The position numbers and the translations under genes were made by a program. Under the pieces are notes generated by a model. That model did not search any database and was not told where the DNA came from. It saw only the letters and a program-made list of their open reading frames with translations. A stretch of DNA of 64,000 bases from Amoeboaphelidium protococcarum (lineage: Eukaryota; Aphelidiomycota; Aphelidea), in NCBI GenBank assembly GCA_023515745.1, contig JALECJ010000257.1:2234687-2298686 (forward strand), written 5' to 3'. This document shows positions 26,128-38,955 of this stretch, one piece after another (position 1 is the first letter of the stretch; the number at the start of each line of letters is the position of its first letter).

Positions 26128-27603
26128 TCACTCAGAGTCGGAATCAAATGTTATCTTCGTTGGCTTAGCGGCAGTATCTACATCCTTGAAAAATGCACCA
26201 TACGCGCTATGCTCCTTCTTCTTGACAGCGGTACCGAAATTCATTAAATCTTGAGGCACTTTCTAGTCAGCCTGTCTCAGCACATTAACCAACTCGCCCG
26301 CCTTTGATTTCTCATGCAGCGTGAAGAAAGTATGAGCTATACCAGTACTACCGGCGCGACCAGTTCTTCCAATACGATGAATGTAATCTTCAATGGTGAG
26401 CGGGAATGTGAAGTTGATCACATACTCCACCTTGGGTATATCTAAGCCTCTTGACGCGACATCAGTTGCAATAAGCAATGGCACCTTCCCGCTTCTAAAC
26501 TTATCAAAGCTATCAAGTCTCTGCGTTTGATTCATATCACCATGAATAGCTACAGCTGACCATCCTTTACGCGTCAGGAACTGTTCCAATCTAGACGCTT
26601 CCTTCTTGTACAGAGCGAATATCAAGATACGATTATCTCTCTTCTTGTGATAGTTTTGAAGCAGATCCAGCAGTCTTTACTCTTTCTAATGAGGCTCAAT
26701 AACATCTACAATTTAGGTGATATTCACGTTAGCAGCCTGCTCTTGTCCAACAACAATCTTTGCCGGATTATGCATATACTCTTGAGATAACTTGTGGATA
26801 GACTCTGGCCAAGTGGCACTGAACATAACAACCTAACGCTTACTTTTGGTGGCAGATATCAGCTTGCGCACCTCTTTCTCAAATCCAAGATCCAACATTC
26901 TATCAGCCTCATCCAGCACGATGTAATCAATATCAGACAATTTCCATGAGCCATCTTCCATCAAATCAACAAGACGACCAGCACATCCAATAACAATGTC
27001 AACACCATTTTTGAACATTTCTCTCTATTCATACTTGGGAACACCGCCATAGACACATACGGACGCGCATTTCATCCCTTGCGATGCTTCTTAGATCTAC
27101 TCAAAAATCTGCAGAGCCAATTCTCTAGTAGGAGATAGAACAAGTACGCGAGGTAGACGCTTTCTTCTACCGAAATCAACTCGTTCACGCACGAGGTGAG
27201 CCAGGGCTGGAATACCAAACGCGAGCGACTTACCACTCCCCGTTGAACTAATACCTATCAAGTCACGTCCAGCTGTGATAACAGGCCATGCACAGCTTTG
27301 AATAGGAGTAGGCTTATCAAATTTCTTGGTGATGCTCAAAGTATCTCTGGGTAAATCGACCTGATCAAACGTGTACCAAGGCTTCCAATCACCTGCATTA
27401 CTCAACACGATATCATTCTCCTTCAGCCACGCTGCTGCAGAATCTTCAGTATCATGCTTTACAGCAGTAGTATCCTATGGAGTGTCTTTTTACTTCAACT
27501 ATTACTACTACTTCTGCTTCTTCAATTACTTACGAGCCGCACGCTCTTCATCAGTCTCATCGCGTCTTTGCTTCTTTTACTTTTTCACTTTTTGCTCAGC
27601 CAT
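26128..27603 (-). CDS. DBP3: DEAD-box RNA helicase Dbp3
   Basis: 491 aa, intronless. The basic Lys/Gln-rich N-terminus ([20 protein letters not shown]) includes a run encoded by TAG TAG TAA TAG. Helicase motifs: PTPIQ (Q motif), SSTGSGKS (about 124), [12 protein letters not shown] in VLDEADRML (about 228), SAT (about 262), [16 protein letters not shown] (about 411). The tail [17 protein letters not shown] then YGAFFKD is the specific Dbp3 signature. Dbp3 acts in nucleolar pre-rRNA (A3/ITS1) processing and 60S biogenesis. Its position beside a divergent small membrane gene shows no operon-like logic. Confidence 0.95.
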
Positions 27604-27779
27604 TTTGTTCAGATCTCGCACGCGTTTCTTACACAAAGAGAGAGAGAGAGAAAGGTGGAGCGGTGACTCAATGCTGTGTGATTGTCACAGTTTTCAGGAG
27701 GTGATCGCTCAATCTACGCTTACTTTGGATTGAGTTTACACCGAGTAATAACGTCAATTTTTTATATGTGGCAACCAAG

Positions 27780-27989
27780 ATGCAGTTATTGCTGGAGAAA
27801 CTTGTGCTGATTATGAAGGGTGAGATTTTATACTTTAGTGGACTGATGGTGCTGTTTGCGATTGCAATTTATCGTGTTAACATCTTGCATTGTAGTCGAA
27901 GGCAATAGTTGCAATCTTATATTACAAAATGCGACACGTATACACTTCAGATGTAAGTGCTGTAAGAGTTAAGTGGGCAGAAATTGTGA
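27780..27989 (+). CDS. Small single-pass membrane protein, unknown
   Basis: 69 aa, hidden under the standard code by four in-frame TAG/TAA. MQLLLEKLVLIMKGEILY leads into a hydrophobic segment (FSGLMVLFAIAIYRVNIL) and a polar helical tail rich in Gln and Leu, ending LSGQKL TGA. Topology suggests one transmembrane helix with a cytosolic or lumenal coiled tail, like small subunits of ER or mitochondrial complexes. No family recognised. Convergent with the RING-CH gene, stops only about 70 bp apart, which leaves little room unless both are genes. Divergent from DBP3. Confidence 0.55.
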
Positions 27990-28057
27990 TTAAATTGTAG
28001 ATAAAGAGTGTGATTTTTAGTCTATATTCTATTAAATTCAAATCATGTAAGAGTATG

Positions 28058-28537
28058 TCAAACTCTTTGAATGTCTTCCGATGCGATCACCTTCTTTTTA
28101 TATCTATCAAGACCGGAGAAGACGTGTATAGTGAAAGCTGCGTACATCACCAGAAGCATTAGAAGATGCGCTGCAATTAGAACACCATTAACGTGAGAAA
28201 GAGCGCCATTCAGATACAATATAAGGTAGATGCTGAGGGGGAGAGTGATCTATATCAGAAATGAGAGTAGAATCCAGAAATTCTTGCGGAATATCGCACT
28301 TGCCGACAAATGATCTACTTGAAATTTGTATGGTGCCGTGCATACAGCACATGACGTCTTGCCATTGTCATTCACCCACCGCTCAATACACTTGGTGTGG
28401 GCAAACTTTAAATTCTCATTCTTACACTTGCAAGGCAGTATAAACTCATCCGAGGCGCCAGATGATTCCCAGCAGATGAAACAACGATACATGCCAGATT
28501 TTGGCGACGCTGTGAAAGGTGTCAATGGCATTGTCAT
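28058..28537 (-). CDS. RING-CH (MARCH-type) membrane E3 ubiquitin ligase
   Basis: 159 aa. RINGv zinc finger: CFICWESSGASDEFILPCKC, then FAHTKCIERWV and CAVCTAPYKF, i.e. the C4-H-C3 order with the Trp between ligands six and seven that defines RING-CH. Two hydrophobic segments follow (ILLSFLIQITLPLSIYLIL and GVLIAAHLLMLLVMYAAF), giving the MARCH layout of an N-terminal cytosolic RING plus a membrane hairpin. MARCH/Ssm4-type enzymes ubiquitinate membrane proteins. One in-frame TAG = Gln between finger and membrane. Single exon; the start is the first of two close ATGs (MTMPLTPF). Confidence 0.93.
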
Positions 28538-29069
28538 CAGCTCTTACAATTTAGTATTGGTTTTTAGATTATGAGATGTCTGAACTTGATGCATTTAATG
28601 CATCTTACTACTCATATCAGACTTGAGAGACGCGTCATTGCCACCATTCAGAAGCGGTTGATTATCTATTTAACGTAGCATATCTGCATGTCCCTTCATT
28701 TCTTAAAAGCTTGCTAAATTCAAGTGCAGATATATCTATATAACGCCCGATGATGATGAAAAGTAAAAGTAATAATCAAGTGAATATACTATAACTAGAA
28801 ATAAAGCGCAGTTTAAAATTTCCGCGTGATGTCTGCTTCACGTAGCCAAATCAAGAGCACATGTTTCCATTTAAGGCATGAGTAATTACAAATGGCCTGT
28901 AAATAGCATCGGTTAATTGCGCATAACGGGCCTCATATAAATATCAATCTTAATGATATTACTTTGCGATAAGCGATAAGGATTCATTTCACTTTATATT
29001 CCATCTCTCTCCTTAAAGTTATACAAATCGCCTCGTGAAATACTAACTCTCTTAATTCTAGTCAAATAA
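28538..29069. other. Divergent intergenic (RING-CH / TBC-TLDc)
   Basis: About 530 bp, AT-rich, between divergent starts. No coding signal seen; probably both promoters. Confidence 0.45.
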
Positions 29070-30700
29070 ATGCCTTCGTTAGTTGATTAAAAGAAATACT
29101 AGGCTATCAAGTTTAGCAAAGTAGGCTATATAATACTCAACAATATAACACCAAACTATTATTATTATCAGGTAAAGTGTAGAAATTCTCTTCCACTGTC
29201 TGGAGCGATAGTCGACAGTTAAAGTTATGGATGGAAGACGAAAAGTATCGCCAAAAGTTGAAGAAGTTGATCAGAGAGTCAATTCCTAATGAAATCAGAA
29301 GCCTTGTGTGGCCTCAGATTATGAGACTGTCCACAATCGCTGAGCATGACTATGATTTTGTGAGTGCTCTCAAGTCGATCAACATCTAACCTGAAGATTT
29401 GGTGAAGTATACAGCAAGTAACAGCTCGTATCCTACGTTTGGAGGCGCAATTGACTTCTCGCTCTTTGCTCTCAGTCCGTACGGTGAATCTGTTGTTAAA
29501 GTTATTCTAATTCTGCTTAGTCACGACTTTCCTCTGTTAGAGTACAGTCCCATGCTACCAAATGTAGTGGCCTTGCTACTACATAATCTGAATGAAGACC
29601 AAGTTTATGGTATTGCCAAGATCATGGTGTCTCAAGCTCAACGAAATGATAAGTGGATGTACCTACCAATCAATCTGCAGGAGATGATGCATTTCTACCA
29701 GGTTTTCGCTGAAGTTGCTCAGTAAATCGCGCCAAAGATTGTCAAACATCTCCGTAACATCAGCAATAACTCTGATCTTTGGATAAAATGGATTAATGAA
29801 TTTCTTTTGAACTCTATGGACATTGGCTGCGAGTTTAGAATGCTTGATAGCTTCCTTATGGAGGGCTATAAAGTGATTATTCGCTATGGTGTTGCAATGT
29901 TGATATTACGTGGACCGCAGATGCTCAAGTGTACCAATGTCCAGTAGCTTGATGAACTAATGCTGAAAGAAGAGTTTAAACTAGGAATAGATGATGATAA
30001 GCTGTCCGACACGGCGTTCAACATATATCTTAGTCGTAATTAGATTGAAGGTCTAAAGGTGAAGGTGAAGACTGACTTGCTGGCTAGTGGTAACTCAGCT
30101 GATATGACGCTCTCACCACAAGATTACAAAGTGATGCCGATGCTAAAGTCTCAGAGCTCATTCATGAAAGACCAAGATTGGAAGTATCTGTACTAGTTCA
30201 TCCCTAAGAAGTATAAGGGCCACTTTATGAAGTTGCTGTTCAGCACCGAGATACATGGTTATCGACTGGCATCATTGTATAAAGAGTGCGCAATAGAGGC
30301 GCCTCAGGTGCTGCTCATCCAAACACTAGATGATCACATCTTGGGCGCATTCCTCTCAGACTCATGGCAGGGACATTCACTTGATGGACGATTCTTTGGA
30401 TCATCAGAGACATTTCTCTTTACTCTTGCACCTCATGATCATGCCTATCGCTGGGTCGGATTTCATGTCCATGCTGACAATGCCGAGTAGGTGAAAGCTT
30501 TGACTGATGGTGCGTCTCTCTTCATTTCTGGTACTAACAAGTATATGGCAATTGGCGGTGGTGGTGCACACTTTGGTCTATCTATCGATGAATCTCTGAC
30601 CAAAGGCACCACTAATACGTGTAAAACTTTCCATAATAAAAGCCTCCATAGTAGGCACTCGTTTGAGATTAAATCGATCGAGGTCTGGCATTTTATGTGA
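29070..30700 (+). CDS. TBC-TLDc domain protein (TBC1D24-like, 2 exons)
   Basis: Exon 1 29070-29120, intron 29121-29182 (62 nt, GTAGGC...TGTAG), exon 2 29183-30700; 522 aa. N-terminal TBC region (about 20-240): KKLIRESIPNEIRSLVWPQI, PNVVALLLHNLNEDQVYGI, DIGCEFRMLDSFLMEGYKV. C-terminal TLDc (about 365-522): WKYLYQFIPKKYKGHFMKLL, LFSTEIHGYRLASLY, DSWQGHSLDGRFFGSSETFL, YMAIGGGGAHFGLSIDESL and an EVWHFM end. The same pairing occurs in animal TBC1D24 and relatives, linked to vesicle traffic and V-ATPase or oxidation resistance. The TBC half lacks an obvious R-finger IxxDxxR, so Rab-GAP activity is doubtful. Intron edges are inferred from frame. Confidence 0.88.
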
Positions 30701-30780
30701 TACTTGTTTGGTAGAAAAGAATGTTGTAATGGTAAGAGTGAATGAAAGTGAACAAACCGATGTGATTGAGTTTTTAAAAT

Positions 30781-31797
30781 TCACTTAATATATACTTGAC
30801 ACACTACAGCACTTGCCACTGGCCAAATCAGAGTTACCAACGATAGAGATGCATTGACAAACACATCATAGATTATTTGATACGCGACGAGTCGAAAGAT
30901 AAATATCTCGCTTTGAGTGAATTATAAATCATATCCTCTTCTGTAAAGATCATCCAGTCGCAGGTTGCGAATACCTGCATAAATTGCAACAGCTACTAAG
31001 ATTAATGACATGGATGCCAGATTATGATTGCGTGATATAACACATCCATAAAAAACCGACAAGATAGTCATTGTGAACCAAACGCAGAGCAAAGCCTTGC
31101 CAAAATTTTTATCACCCAAAATTTGATAATTAGTCACACTAATAGAGTAAATCAAGTACACCGTCCACGCCAGATTAAACAGAGATGCGTGATTAAATGG
31201 CCAAGTGAATATAGTCCAAACTCTCCATCTCCGCAAACTATACCATGACAGTGTAAAGTGTCGATAAGAAAAGCCGCCTCCAAACAAAGATCCAAATACA
31301 TATCCACATACGCTCAGAGCTAGAATTAACTCCAGAACTGAGACTTCACGAAGAAGTTGGTAATATCCAAATTTATCCTTCTTTGATGGTCGCAAAAATT
31401 TAGGTAAGTGATGATATAGTGACACGAAACGGGACAATTTTTTACATTAACTGCTGGCAGAGTAACTTGGCAGACAGAGACAGTTGTTCCCTAGATTAAT
31501 ACCGCGATAGTTACAACGCGACAGAAGTGGGTATTATAGCACTTGATCAGCTGCAGCGTATGGTAAAGGTATCCACAGCTTCAATGCTCCAAGATACCAT
31601 TCATCTTGGACAAATCGCTAGTTGTTGACTTTCATTGCAGAGACAACCAAAAGATCGCGGTACTCTAGTTAATTACGCGTTGTCATTGGACTCGCAACTT
31701 GCCATCCTGCAGTATTAGCTTTCGTAGCAGCCATGAACTCATCAATGTTAGGCTTGGTCAAGTATAGAATTATTAAAAACAAAGCAAAATATTTCAT
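30781..31797 (-). CDS. Multi-pass rhomboid-like membrane protein
   Basis: 338 aa, single exon, ATG at 31797. A hydrophobic N-terminus (MKYFALFLIILYLT) reads as a signal or anchor. It is followed by a roughly 115-residue soluble segment with several Cys, then about six hydrophobic helices. The stretch WTIFTWPFNHASLFNLAWT resembles the rhomboid/derlin element (FTH.FxHxxLxHLxxN). No catalytic Gly-x-Ser or matching active-site His is seen, so it would be an inactive rhomboid or derlin-like factor. Two in-frame TAA in the C-terminal part extend the protein past what standard translation shows. Convergent with TBC-TLDc (80 bp). The superfamily call is tentative. Confidence 0.65.
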
Positions 31798-32118
31798 GAT
31801 GCACTTATTAGTTTACTTTATGGTCAGAATGGAGTCAGATAGAAGCTGAGAAAAATCGTGATGATCGCGACTTTCTCTTGATATTGTAAGTTGTGTACCG
31901 TATTATCCAAACTAAATTGAATCGGTAATTTATAAAACTATATTCAGAGTCGCGTTGCATTAATATGAAGAAATTAAAGATTGAGAGGTGCCTTTCAAAC
32001 AACCTCCAATAGATAAAATGCCGCTAAAAACAGCGCGGAGGTGTAATCTCGTCTTAAAGGTGAAAGCGAAACATTTCAAATTCACTCAGAAATAGCACAC
32101 AACGTTTCACTTGAGCTT
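31798..32118. other. Intergenic between two minus-strand membrane genes
   Basis: About 320 bp. No coding signal; likely the promoter of the rhomboid-like gene plus the 3'UTR of its neighbour. Confidence 0.4.
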
Positions 32119-32733
32119 TCAAACTACTTGCGCCAGTTTCTCAGAACAACATTTCAATGGCAACTTATCGAAATCAGCCGTGTTCTTATTAGGATTATGG
32201 GAGATCAGCTGATAAAACTTCCAAAGAGCGCTTCCCCAACGCAACACGAAGCAGATGAAACAAGCCACAACGATGGCAATCTCACCAACAAATCCAAAAA
32301 TTGTTGTGATCACAAAAGAGTCAAAGCATATCCAGCTTGCAACGGATAGTTCAAACTGAAAATAATTGATAGCGGTCCAGTCTTTAGCAGGAATCAAGCA
32401 GACGCGAACGTATCCGTAAGACATGTGAAACATAACAGCCATGAGAAACACGGGCAGTGCAATGAAGATCAATGGGGAGATTATTAAAAGCATCAGACAG
32501 AAAGGGAAAGCACTCAATACAAACACAACTATAGTGCCAACGATGGAAACAACTTATTTTCCTTACTTGCTTCTCGGTGGATAACACAGCCAAAAGAATT
32601 GCCCAATTAAGCTAATGACAAGGCAAATAAGTAGAGAACCAATAATGTACGCCTAGTACACGCCTAAGTTTTCACTTTCAAGAATCGCCGCGATAACTTG
32701 CTATTAAACGTTATCAAGTACTTCCATTATCAT
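32119..32733 (-). CDS. Multi-pass membrane protein, unknown
   Basis: 204 aa, single exon, start MIMEVLDNVQQQVIAAILES. Five to six hydrophobic segments: IIGSLLICLVISLIGQFFW, VVSIVGTIVVFVLSAFPFC, LIISPLIFIALPVFLMAVMF, ASWICFDSFVITTIFGFV, IAIVVACFICFVL. Polar cytosolic end with KLPLKCCSEKLAQVV; the paired Cys could be lipidated. Five in-frame TAA/TAG fall in the N-terminal third, so the standard code shows only the C-terminal two thirds. No family recognised. Confidence 0.7.
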
Positions 32734-33210
32734 TTTAGCTGACGGATGACAAACAAAGAGGATCGCCGTAGCTTGTGAAATTCGAATTGGAGATTTTGTG
32801 GGGTGGATTGTTGAAAAATCTCCAACTCAACGGCCCTGAAACTTGATCAATTTGATCTTGCAGCCCCACGATCGATAATCAATTGTCACAAGTATAAAAG
32901 TTGTGAACAGCTATGTCCGCAATAACGGTGAGATTCAATCTAACGGTTAGGATCTGGCTCGGTGATAATCATTTACACTGTATACTGATTGAAATACCTA
33001 GAGTTCTGATCCATATTAGGCTTAATCAATGTAAGGAATGGATAAAACACGATAAAGCTTTGTATTTCATATAAAATCATCGATTCGATACATCTGTAAC
33101 TACAGCCCTTAAGATAATAGTGTTGACTTTAAGCAAGTGTAAACGTAGAAACGAGTAACTAGATTTTTTCATTTTCACTCCGAACGACAATACAGTGATC
33201 TAAATTGAAT
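32734..33210. other. Divergent intergenic (membrane protein / bL33m)
   Basis: About 480 bp, AT-rich, no coding signal; presumably both promoters. Confidence 0.4.
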
Positions 33211-33437
33211 ATGGCAAAAAAGACATTGAGAACGTTTGTTAAAGTATATTCTCAAGCAGGCACAGGATATTTCTATTCTCTGCAGAGGCGAAAGAATGGA
33301 CCTAAATTGGAATTGCGAAAATATGACCCACATGGTAAGATTATTGCCTTTGATATTGTTTGCCGTTTACTATTCTCGTTATGAATGTAGTCAGAAAACA
33401 CGTCTTATTTAATGAAAGTAAACCAATTATGAATTGA
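33211..33437 (+). CDS. MRPL39: Mitochondrial ribosomal protein bL33 (2 exons)
   Basis: Exons 33211-33334 and 33391-33437, intron 56 nt (GTAAGA...ATGTAG), 56 aa. MAKKTLRTFVKVYSQAGTGY then LELRKYDPH is joined across the splice to VRKHVLFNESK, the bL33 pattern (AGTGYFY..., LRKYDP.VRKHVLF.E.K). It is a small protein of the large mitochondrial ribosomal subunit (yeast Mrpl39). No separate presequence is visible, as in other mitochondrial L33s. The gene symbol is by orthology in yeast naming. Too short to stand out without the intron model. Confidence 0.93.
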
Positions 33438-33705
33438 ACTGTGTTGATATATAAATTTGATTATTAAATTTAACGCGTTTTATTACAATTATTATTATGA
33501 TAGTTGTGAGGCAGAGTATTGAGTATACGCCGTTACTCACTAGGCAGTCGGTCGCTTCTCTGCGTTCAAAATGGTTTTCTCGTTCTTTTGTCTCTCGTCT
33601 TTCGATCCTTTCTTTCCTTTGATCTTTCCACTCTGAACGTTTGTCCTCTTCCTGTCCATATACAGTTAAAACTTTGATAGTAAGATTAGAGATAAAGAGA
33701 TAATA

Positions 33706-34266
33706 ATGTTGACTTCTATGAGGAGCAAGTTACTGGGTACTTAATTTACTCGAAATCTACTGTAGAAAAGGTTTTGGCATCCACCACCGAAGAACTATGA
33801 CTAGCAGTAGAACGGCCTGTATCCAACAGACATCAAGTGGACGTCGCACACTGAACGTTCTCCGTACCAGCGTTGGGATGATGATGTTCATCGAAGAAAT
33901 TTCGGTGAGCCAATCCATGAAGAATTTGATTTGCAAGATGCATTCTTCCAAGGTAAGCACGATCCTTGGGGCAATTTTATGAATGGAATCAAAAATATGG
34001 CATGGATTCCACTCTTCTTTGCCCTTTTCTATGGTGGTGCGTATCTTTTAAATCAAGCTGTGGAAACTAGACCACCGCCAAAGAGATTAGATCCTGAAGT
34101 TTAGCGCTACTTGGACACCAAGGGATGGGAAAGAGTTAATAAGGACCGAGAGTACTAGGTTGTGAAATAGTTTGCTTTCGATGCTCAGGTTGATCCTACA
34201 GTCCCAATAAGACAGAGATAGACTGATGAATTTGGGAAAGCGGTCAAGGCTCAGCACAGTCATTGA
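33706..34266 (+). CDS. NDUFB8: Complex I subunit NDUFB8 (ASHI)-like
   Basis: 186 aa. The N-terminus is rich in Arg/Leu and short of acids (MLTSMRSKLLGTQFTRNLLQ), as in a mitochondrial presequence. Family core: YPTDIKW, then RRNFGEPIHEEFDLQDAFF, matching the NDUFB8 RRNFGEP.H pattern, followed by one transmembrane segment (AWIPLFFALFYGGAYLLN) and a soluble tail. NDUFB8 is an accessory subunit of the membrane arm of NADH:ubiquinone oxidoreductase. Nine in-frame TAA/TAG = Gln. An apparent GTAAGC in the middle (after FFQ) is read through in frame. It lies close to bL33m, another mitochondrial gene on the same strand. Confidence 0.85.
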
Positions 34267-34380
34267 AATCCTGAGAGCATTGAACTAGTTTATCATGCCA
34301 TGATTATAATAATAAAATCAACTATTATTATCTTAAGTTTAGAATAGACTATCAATACCGTTTATTTTCAAAGATCATTA

Positions 34381-35613
<1,233 letters not shown>

Positions 35614-35886
35614 TATATGACTATTACAAGTTGATTAAAGTGGTATAAAGTTGAATTTACTGATTCCACAATGTTAACGTATGGAAATGCGCAGATCAAC
35701 AATAAATCTGCGATCGGCCGAACGGGAGTCAACAAATCTGCGTGAGAACGGACGAGCCGACGATTTCTCATTAAGCCATGAAGAGAGAGATCTGCAGGTT
35801 CCTTCGACGCGTATAATATCCAAGATCATGATGGAAAATTTTTTTAGCTTACATTAAAGATATATTATTAAAAGTTTAGATCAAAA

Positions 35887-36627
35887 TCATTGCGTTTTAT
35901 CCTCAACTTGAGTTGGTTTGGGCATGAATCTCATTCCAATCTAAGCGAGATTACCCAGACAAATCAGCGAGGACAGAGTGTACGCAACGTAGAGCATCGT
36001 GTTATCGTCAACTTTCAGTTTTAATCCAGCATATAGAGCTGCGGCTTAGACAACTTCCTTCGTCATTCTCTAGTGAAGTCCAATAATAAACTCCTTCTTA
36101 TATGCGGACAGCATGGCAGCAAACATCAGTATGGTTCCCAAAGCAGCACTGATGGCATGATTATTCCACAATATTCTTCTAATGTCAGCCTGAGACTTAC
36201 CAGAGAGACCCAATGCTGAAACTGCCAAGTTTTTGACACTAGGATAATTGTACACTAAGAAACCAGCAGCAAATTGTAAAAACATTAACATCGACGCAAC
36301 AGCGCCAAATAGAGAGTGTGTAGTCTCATAATGATACTTTTTCTGGACATATTTGGAGTAGAAGATGGCAATACCACCGAAACTAATTGCACAGATGGCC
36401 AGAAAGTTCCGTACGGCGTGATTATCCTTCTTAGCAGCGTAACTCATTGGAGCAGTGGACTTTGTTACGAAAGCACGTACACCGTACGCAGAGATAGCGA
36501 ATCCAAGACACATGCCCAGTGGGTGAAAGTCAAAAGGCGTAAATGTCTTGAAACCTTTAGTGCAAGTATAGAACAGCAGTGGTACGTACAAAAAACTATA
36601 CACAATTAGAGCCAATCCTCGAAGCAT
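35887..36627 (-). CDS. Cytochrome b561-domain membrane protein
   Basis: 246 aa with six to seven hydrophobic segments. Candidate haem His residues: FHPLGMCLGF, NHAVRNFLAI, HYETTHSLFG and NNHAISAAL, spaced as in b561 proteins. Such proteins move electrons across membranes using ascorbate or reduce ferric iron. A short hydrophobic N-terminus (MLRGLALIVYSFLYVPLLFY) forms the first helix. The ATG at 36627 is chosen because there is no ATG further upstream in the frame. The tail PKPTQVEDKTQ is cytosolic-like. Confidence 0.85.
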
Positions 36628-37221
36628 TTTTAAAATTAATGACAATCAACTCTTCAAGAGATAATATAGTTTTGCTTTCTAGTGAATGAATTTCTTAAGG
36701 ATGATGATGGGCGGGACTCTCGTCATTCGAAACGCGTGTTTCTTTACAAGATAGGCCTCTGTTTCACTCATGATCAATCTACTGTATGACATTCCCCTGT
36801 AAACACATGTTCTCTTGTAAAGTCACTCAACACAGATAGATGAGATAACTACAAAGGTGCTGTTTATTGACAACATCTACCGTATTTGTTGACACCTGAT
36901 CGTCGTTACCTTCATTGACTTACGCAATGACACTGATCCAAGTGCTTAGCGACGCTATGGTTACAGCAAAGCCAATCTGCGATCATTTTATAAATATATC
37001 GGGTGTAGTTGCCTAGTACTATCTAGTCTTGTGGTCAAGGAACCGCTTAAATATTCTAAATATATACACTAATAGATTTTTATTGATCACCATTTCTCTC
37101 AGTGATAACCGGTTGCAATATCATAACGATTGCCCCCATCAGTAGTCAGTCTTCCACACAGACGACACTCACAGGCTTGTACACTCATTCACACTCAGGC
37201 TCAGGCTCAATTGAAACAAAG
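36628..37221. other. Divergent intergenic (b561 / AMPK-related kinase)
   Basis: About 590 bp without coding signal. Contains an imperfect CACTCA/GGCTCA direct-repeat patch near 37165-37210 just upstream of the kinase ATG. Confidence 0.4.
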
Positions 37222-38658
37222 ATGAGAAGACCGTCACTTTACGAAGAGATTCAAGGCTCAAGCCCATAGACTGCCGCAAGAAAGGTGCGCCATGTACTGG
37301 ACTCTGAATTTGATGAATTGGAGAGAAAGAACATCTTGGCCACTCTGGATAATAACAATAATAGCAGTAGTAAGCAATAGCAGAGTTAGCGAGACCGCTC
37401 AGATTCCAAATTCAGGACCTTCTCCCTGGCTCGAGTGATCGACAACTTCTTCGATCGCAAGTAGTAATAGCGTCCCGCTGTGCCTGTAGCTTCTCGATAA
37501 TCTGCACCACCAGCTATCTGTGATCCTAGGCCTGCTGTAGTGAATCAAGTGAAAGTAAACCTCTCTGGTCCAACCATTCTGGATGACTCCATGGTATCGG
37601 ATAAGCGAGTAGGCGACTACGTGTTTCTGAAGACTCTGGGCAAGGGTACTTTCGGTAAGGTGAAGTTGGCTGAACACGCTGTCACCAGGCAAAAGGTGGC
37701 CATCAAAATCATGGAAAAGTCCAATATCAAGACTCAGAAGTAAAAGATTAGCGTTGATAGGGAGGTACGCTTGATGAAACTTCTCAACCACCCTCATATC
37801 GTGGGTGCCATCGATGTCTATGAGACTAAGACGCATCTGTTTATCGTGATGGAGCATGCTGATGGCGGCGAGCTATTTGACTACATTGTCAAGAACAATC
37901 AGGTGAAGGAGCTGGAAGCCAGGCGATTCTTTCGCTAGCTGATATCTGCTGTGGATTATTGCCATAAAAACTCAATTATCCATCGCGATTTGAAGCCTGA
38001 GAATTTGCTATTGGATTCCAACAAGAATATCAAGCTCATCGATTTTGGATTTGGAAACACATTTCACAAGGATCGTCTGCTTGAAACTTACTGTGGAAGT
38101 CCGTTCTATGCTGCTCCTGAGATGATTCAGGGAATTCGGTACATTGGACCCGAGGTTGATGTGTGGAGTATGGGCGTAATCTTGTACGCGATGCTGAGTG
38201 GAAGATTACCCTTCGATGCCCCGACCATGAATGAACTGTATGAAAAGATTGCGCGCGGTAAGTATGCTGTGCCTCCGCAGTTTTCACAAGACGCAATCCA
38301 CCTGATATCAAGGATGTTGACTGTGGATCCCAAGAAGAGAATTACTCTGGCTGAGATTAAGTAGCATCCATGGGTGAATTGTGGCTTTCCATGTACTCCA
38401 ATTGAGAATCATTTGCCACAGCGTCCGTTGACAGTACTGAAGCCGCATCCGTAGACATTGCAGGAGCTGTCAACTTATGGGTTCAAAGTGGAGGACACTA
38501 CGCGAATTGTTCAGACAGAGTTTAATTTGCATCCTATCGTATCACTTTACCATCTTATTGATGAAGCCAGACGTCGATATGATGATAAATAGATGCAATC
38601 AGCAATGCTGAATGGTTAATCTGAAGGAAGTCGTGCAAATTCGTTGTCTCTCATCTGA
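37222..38658 (+). CDS. AMPK/MARK-related serine/threonine kinase
   Basis: 478 aa, single exon. Disordered N-terminus (about 1-130) with Gln encoded largely by TAG/TAA, then a kinase domain at about 131-384: LGKGTFGKVKLAEH, VAIKIMEKS (Lys near 162), FIVMEHADGGELFDYI, HRDLKPENLLLD (about 254), IKLIDFGFGNTF, ETYCGSPFYAAPEM, DVWSMGVILYAMLSGRLPFD. The DFGFGN and CGSPFYAAPE segments place it in the CAMK/AMPK-related group (MARK, NUAK, BRSK, Snf1 side). The segment TLQELSTYGFKVEDTTRIVQ after the kinase domain may be a UBA-like element. The exact orthologue is not resolved. Confidence 0.9.
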
Positions 38659-38955
38659 CCCCGCCGAGTGCGCACATACGTTAGTTTGAGTTAAGCAATT
38701 AGATTATAGATTTTAGATTGATAGATTAGACAGGAATGGATTTAGATCAATTCCATAACATATTTTTATTTTTGCTCTTATCTTCATATTGCTACTTTAG
38801 ACCATCAATGGGCCAACTATCGAGATAATGCGATGATTGTTTCCAGTTCATTCTATCAATCAGCTTTTTTCGCCGTCTAGCTCTCTCTCTTTCAATTCTT
38901 CTCAAAACAGATTGCGATCTTCATCAAACTGCTACAGTTTAACTTTTCATCGGGC

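Noticed and set aside
33955-33962. GTAAGC donor-like site inside NDUFB8
   Set aside because: The frame and hydrophobic segment continue without a break, and no TGTAG acceptor gives a better protein.
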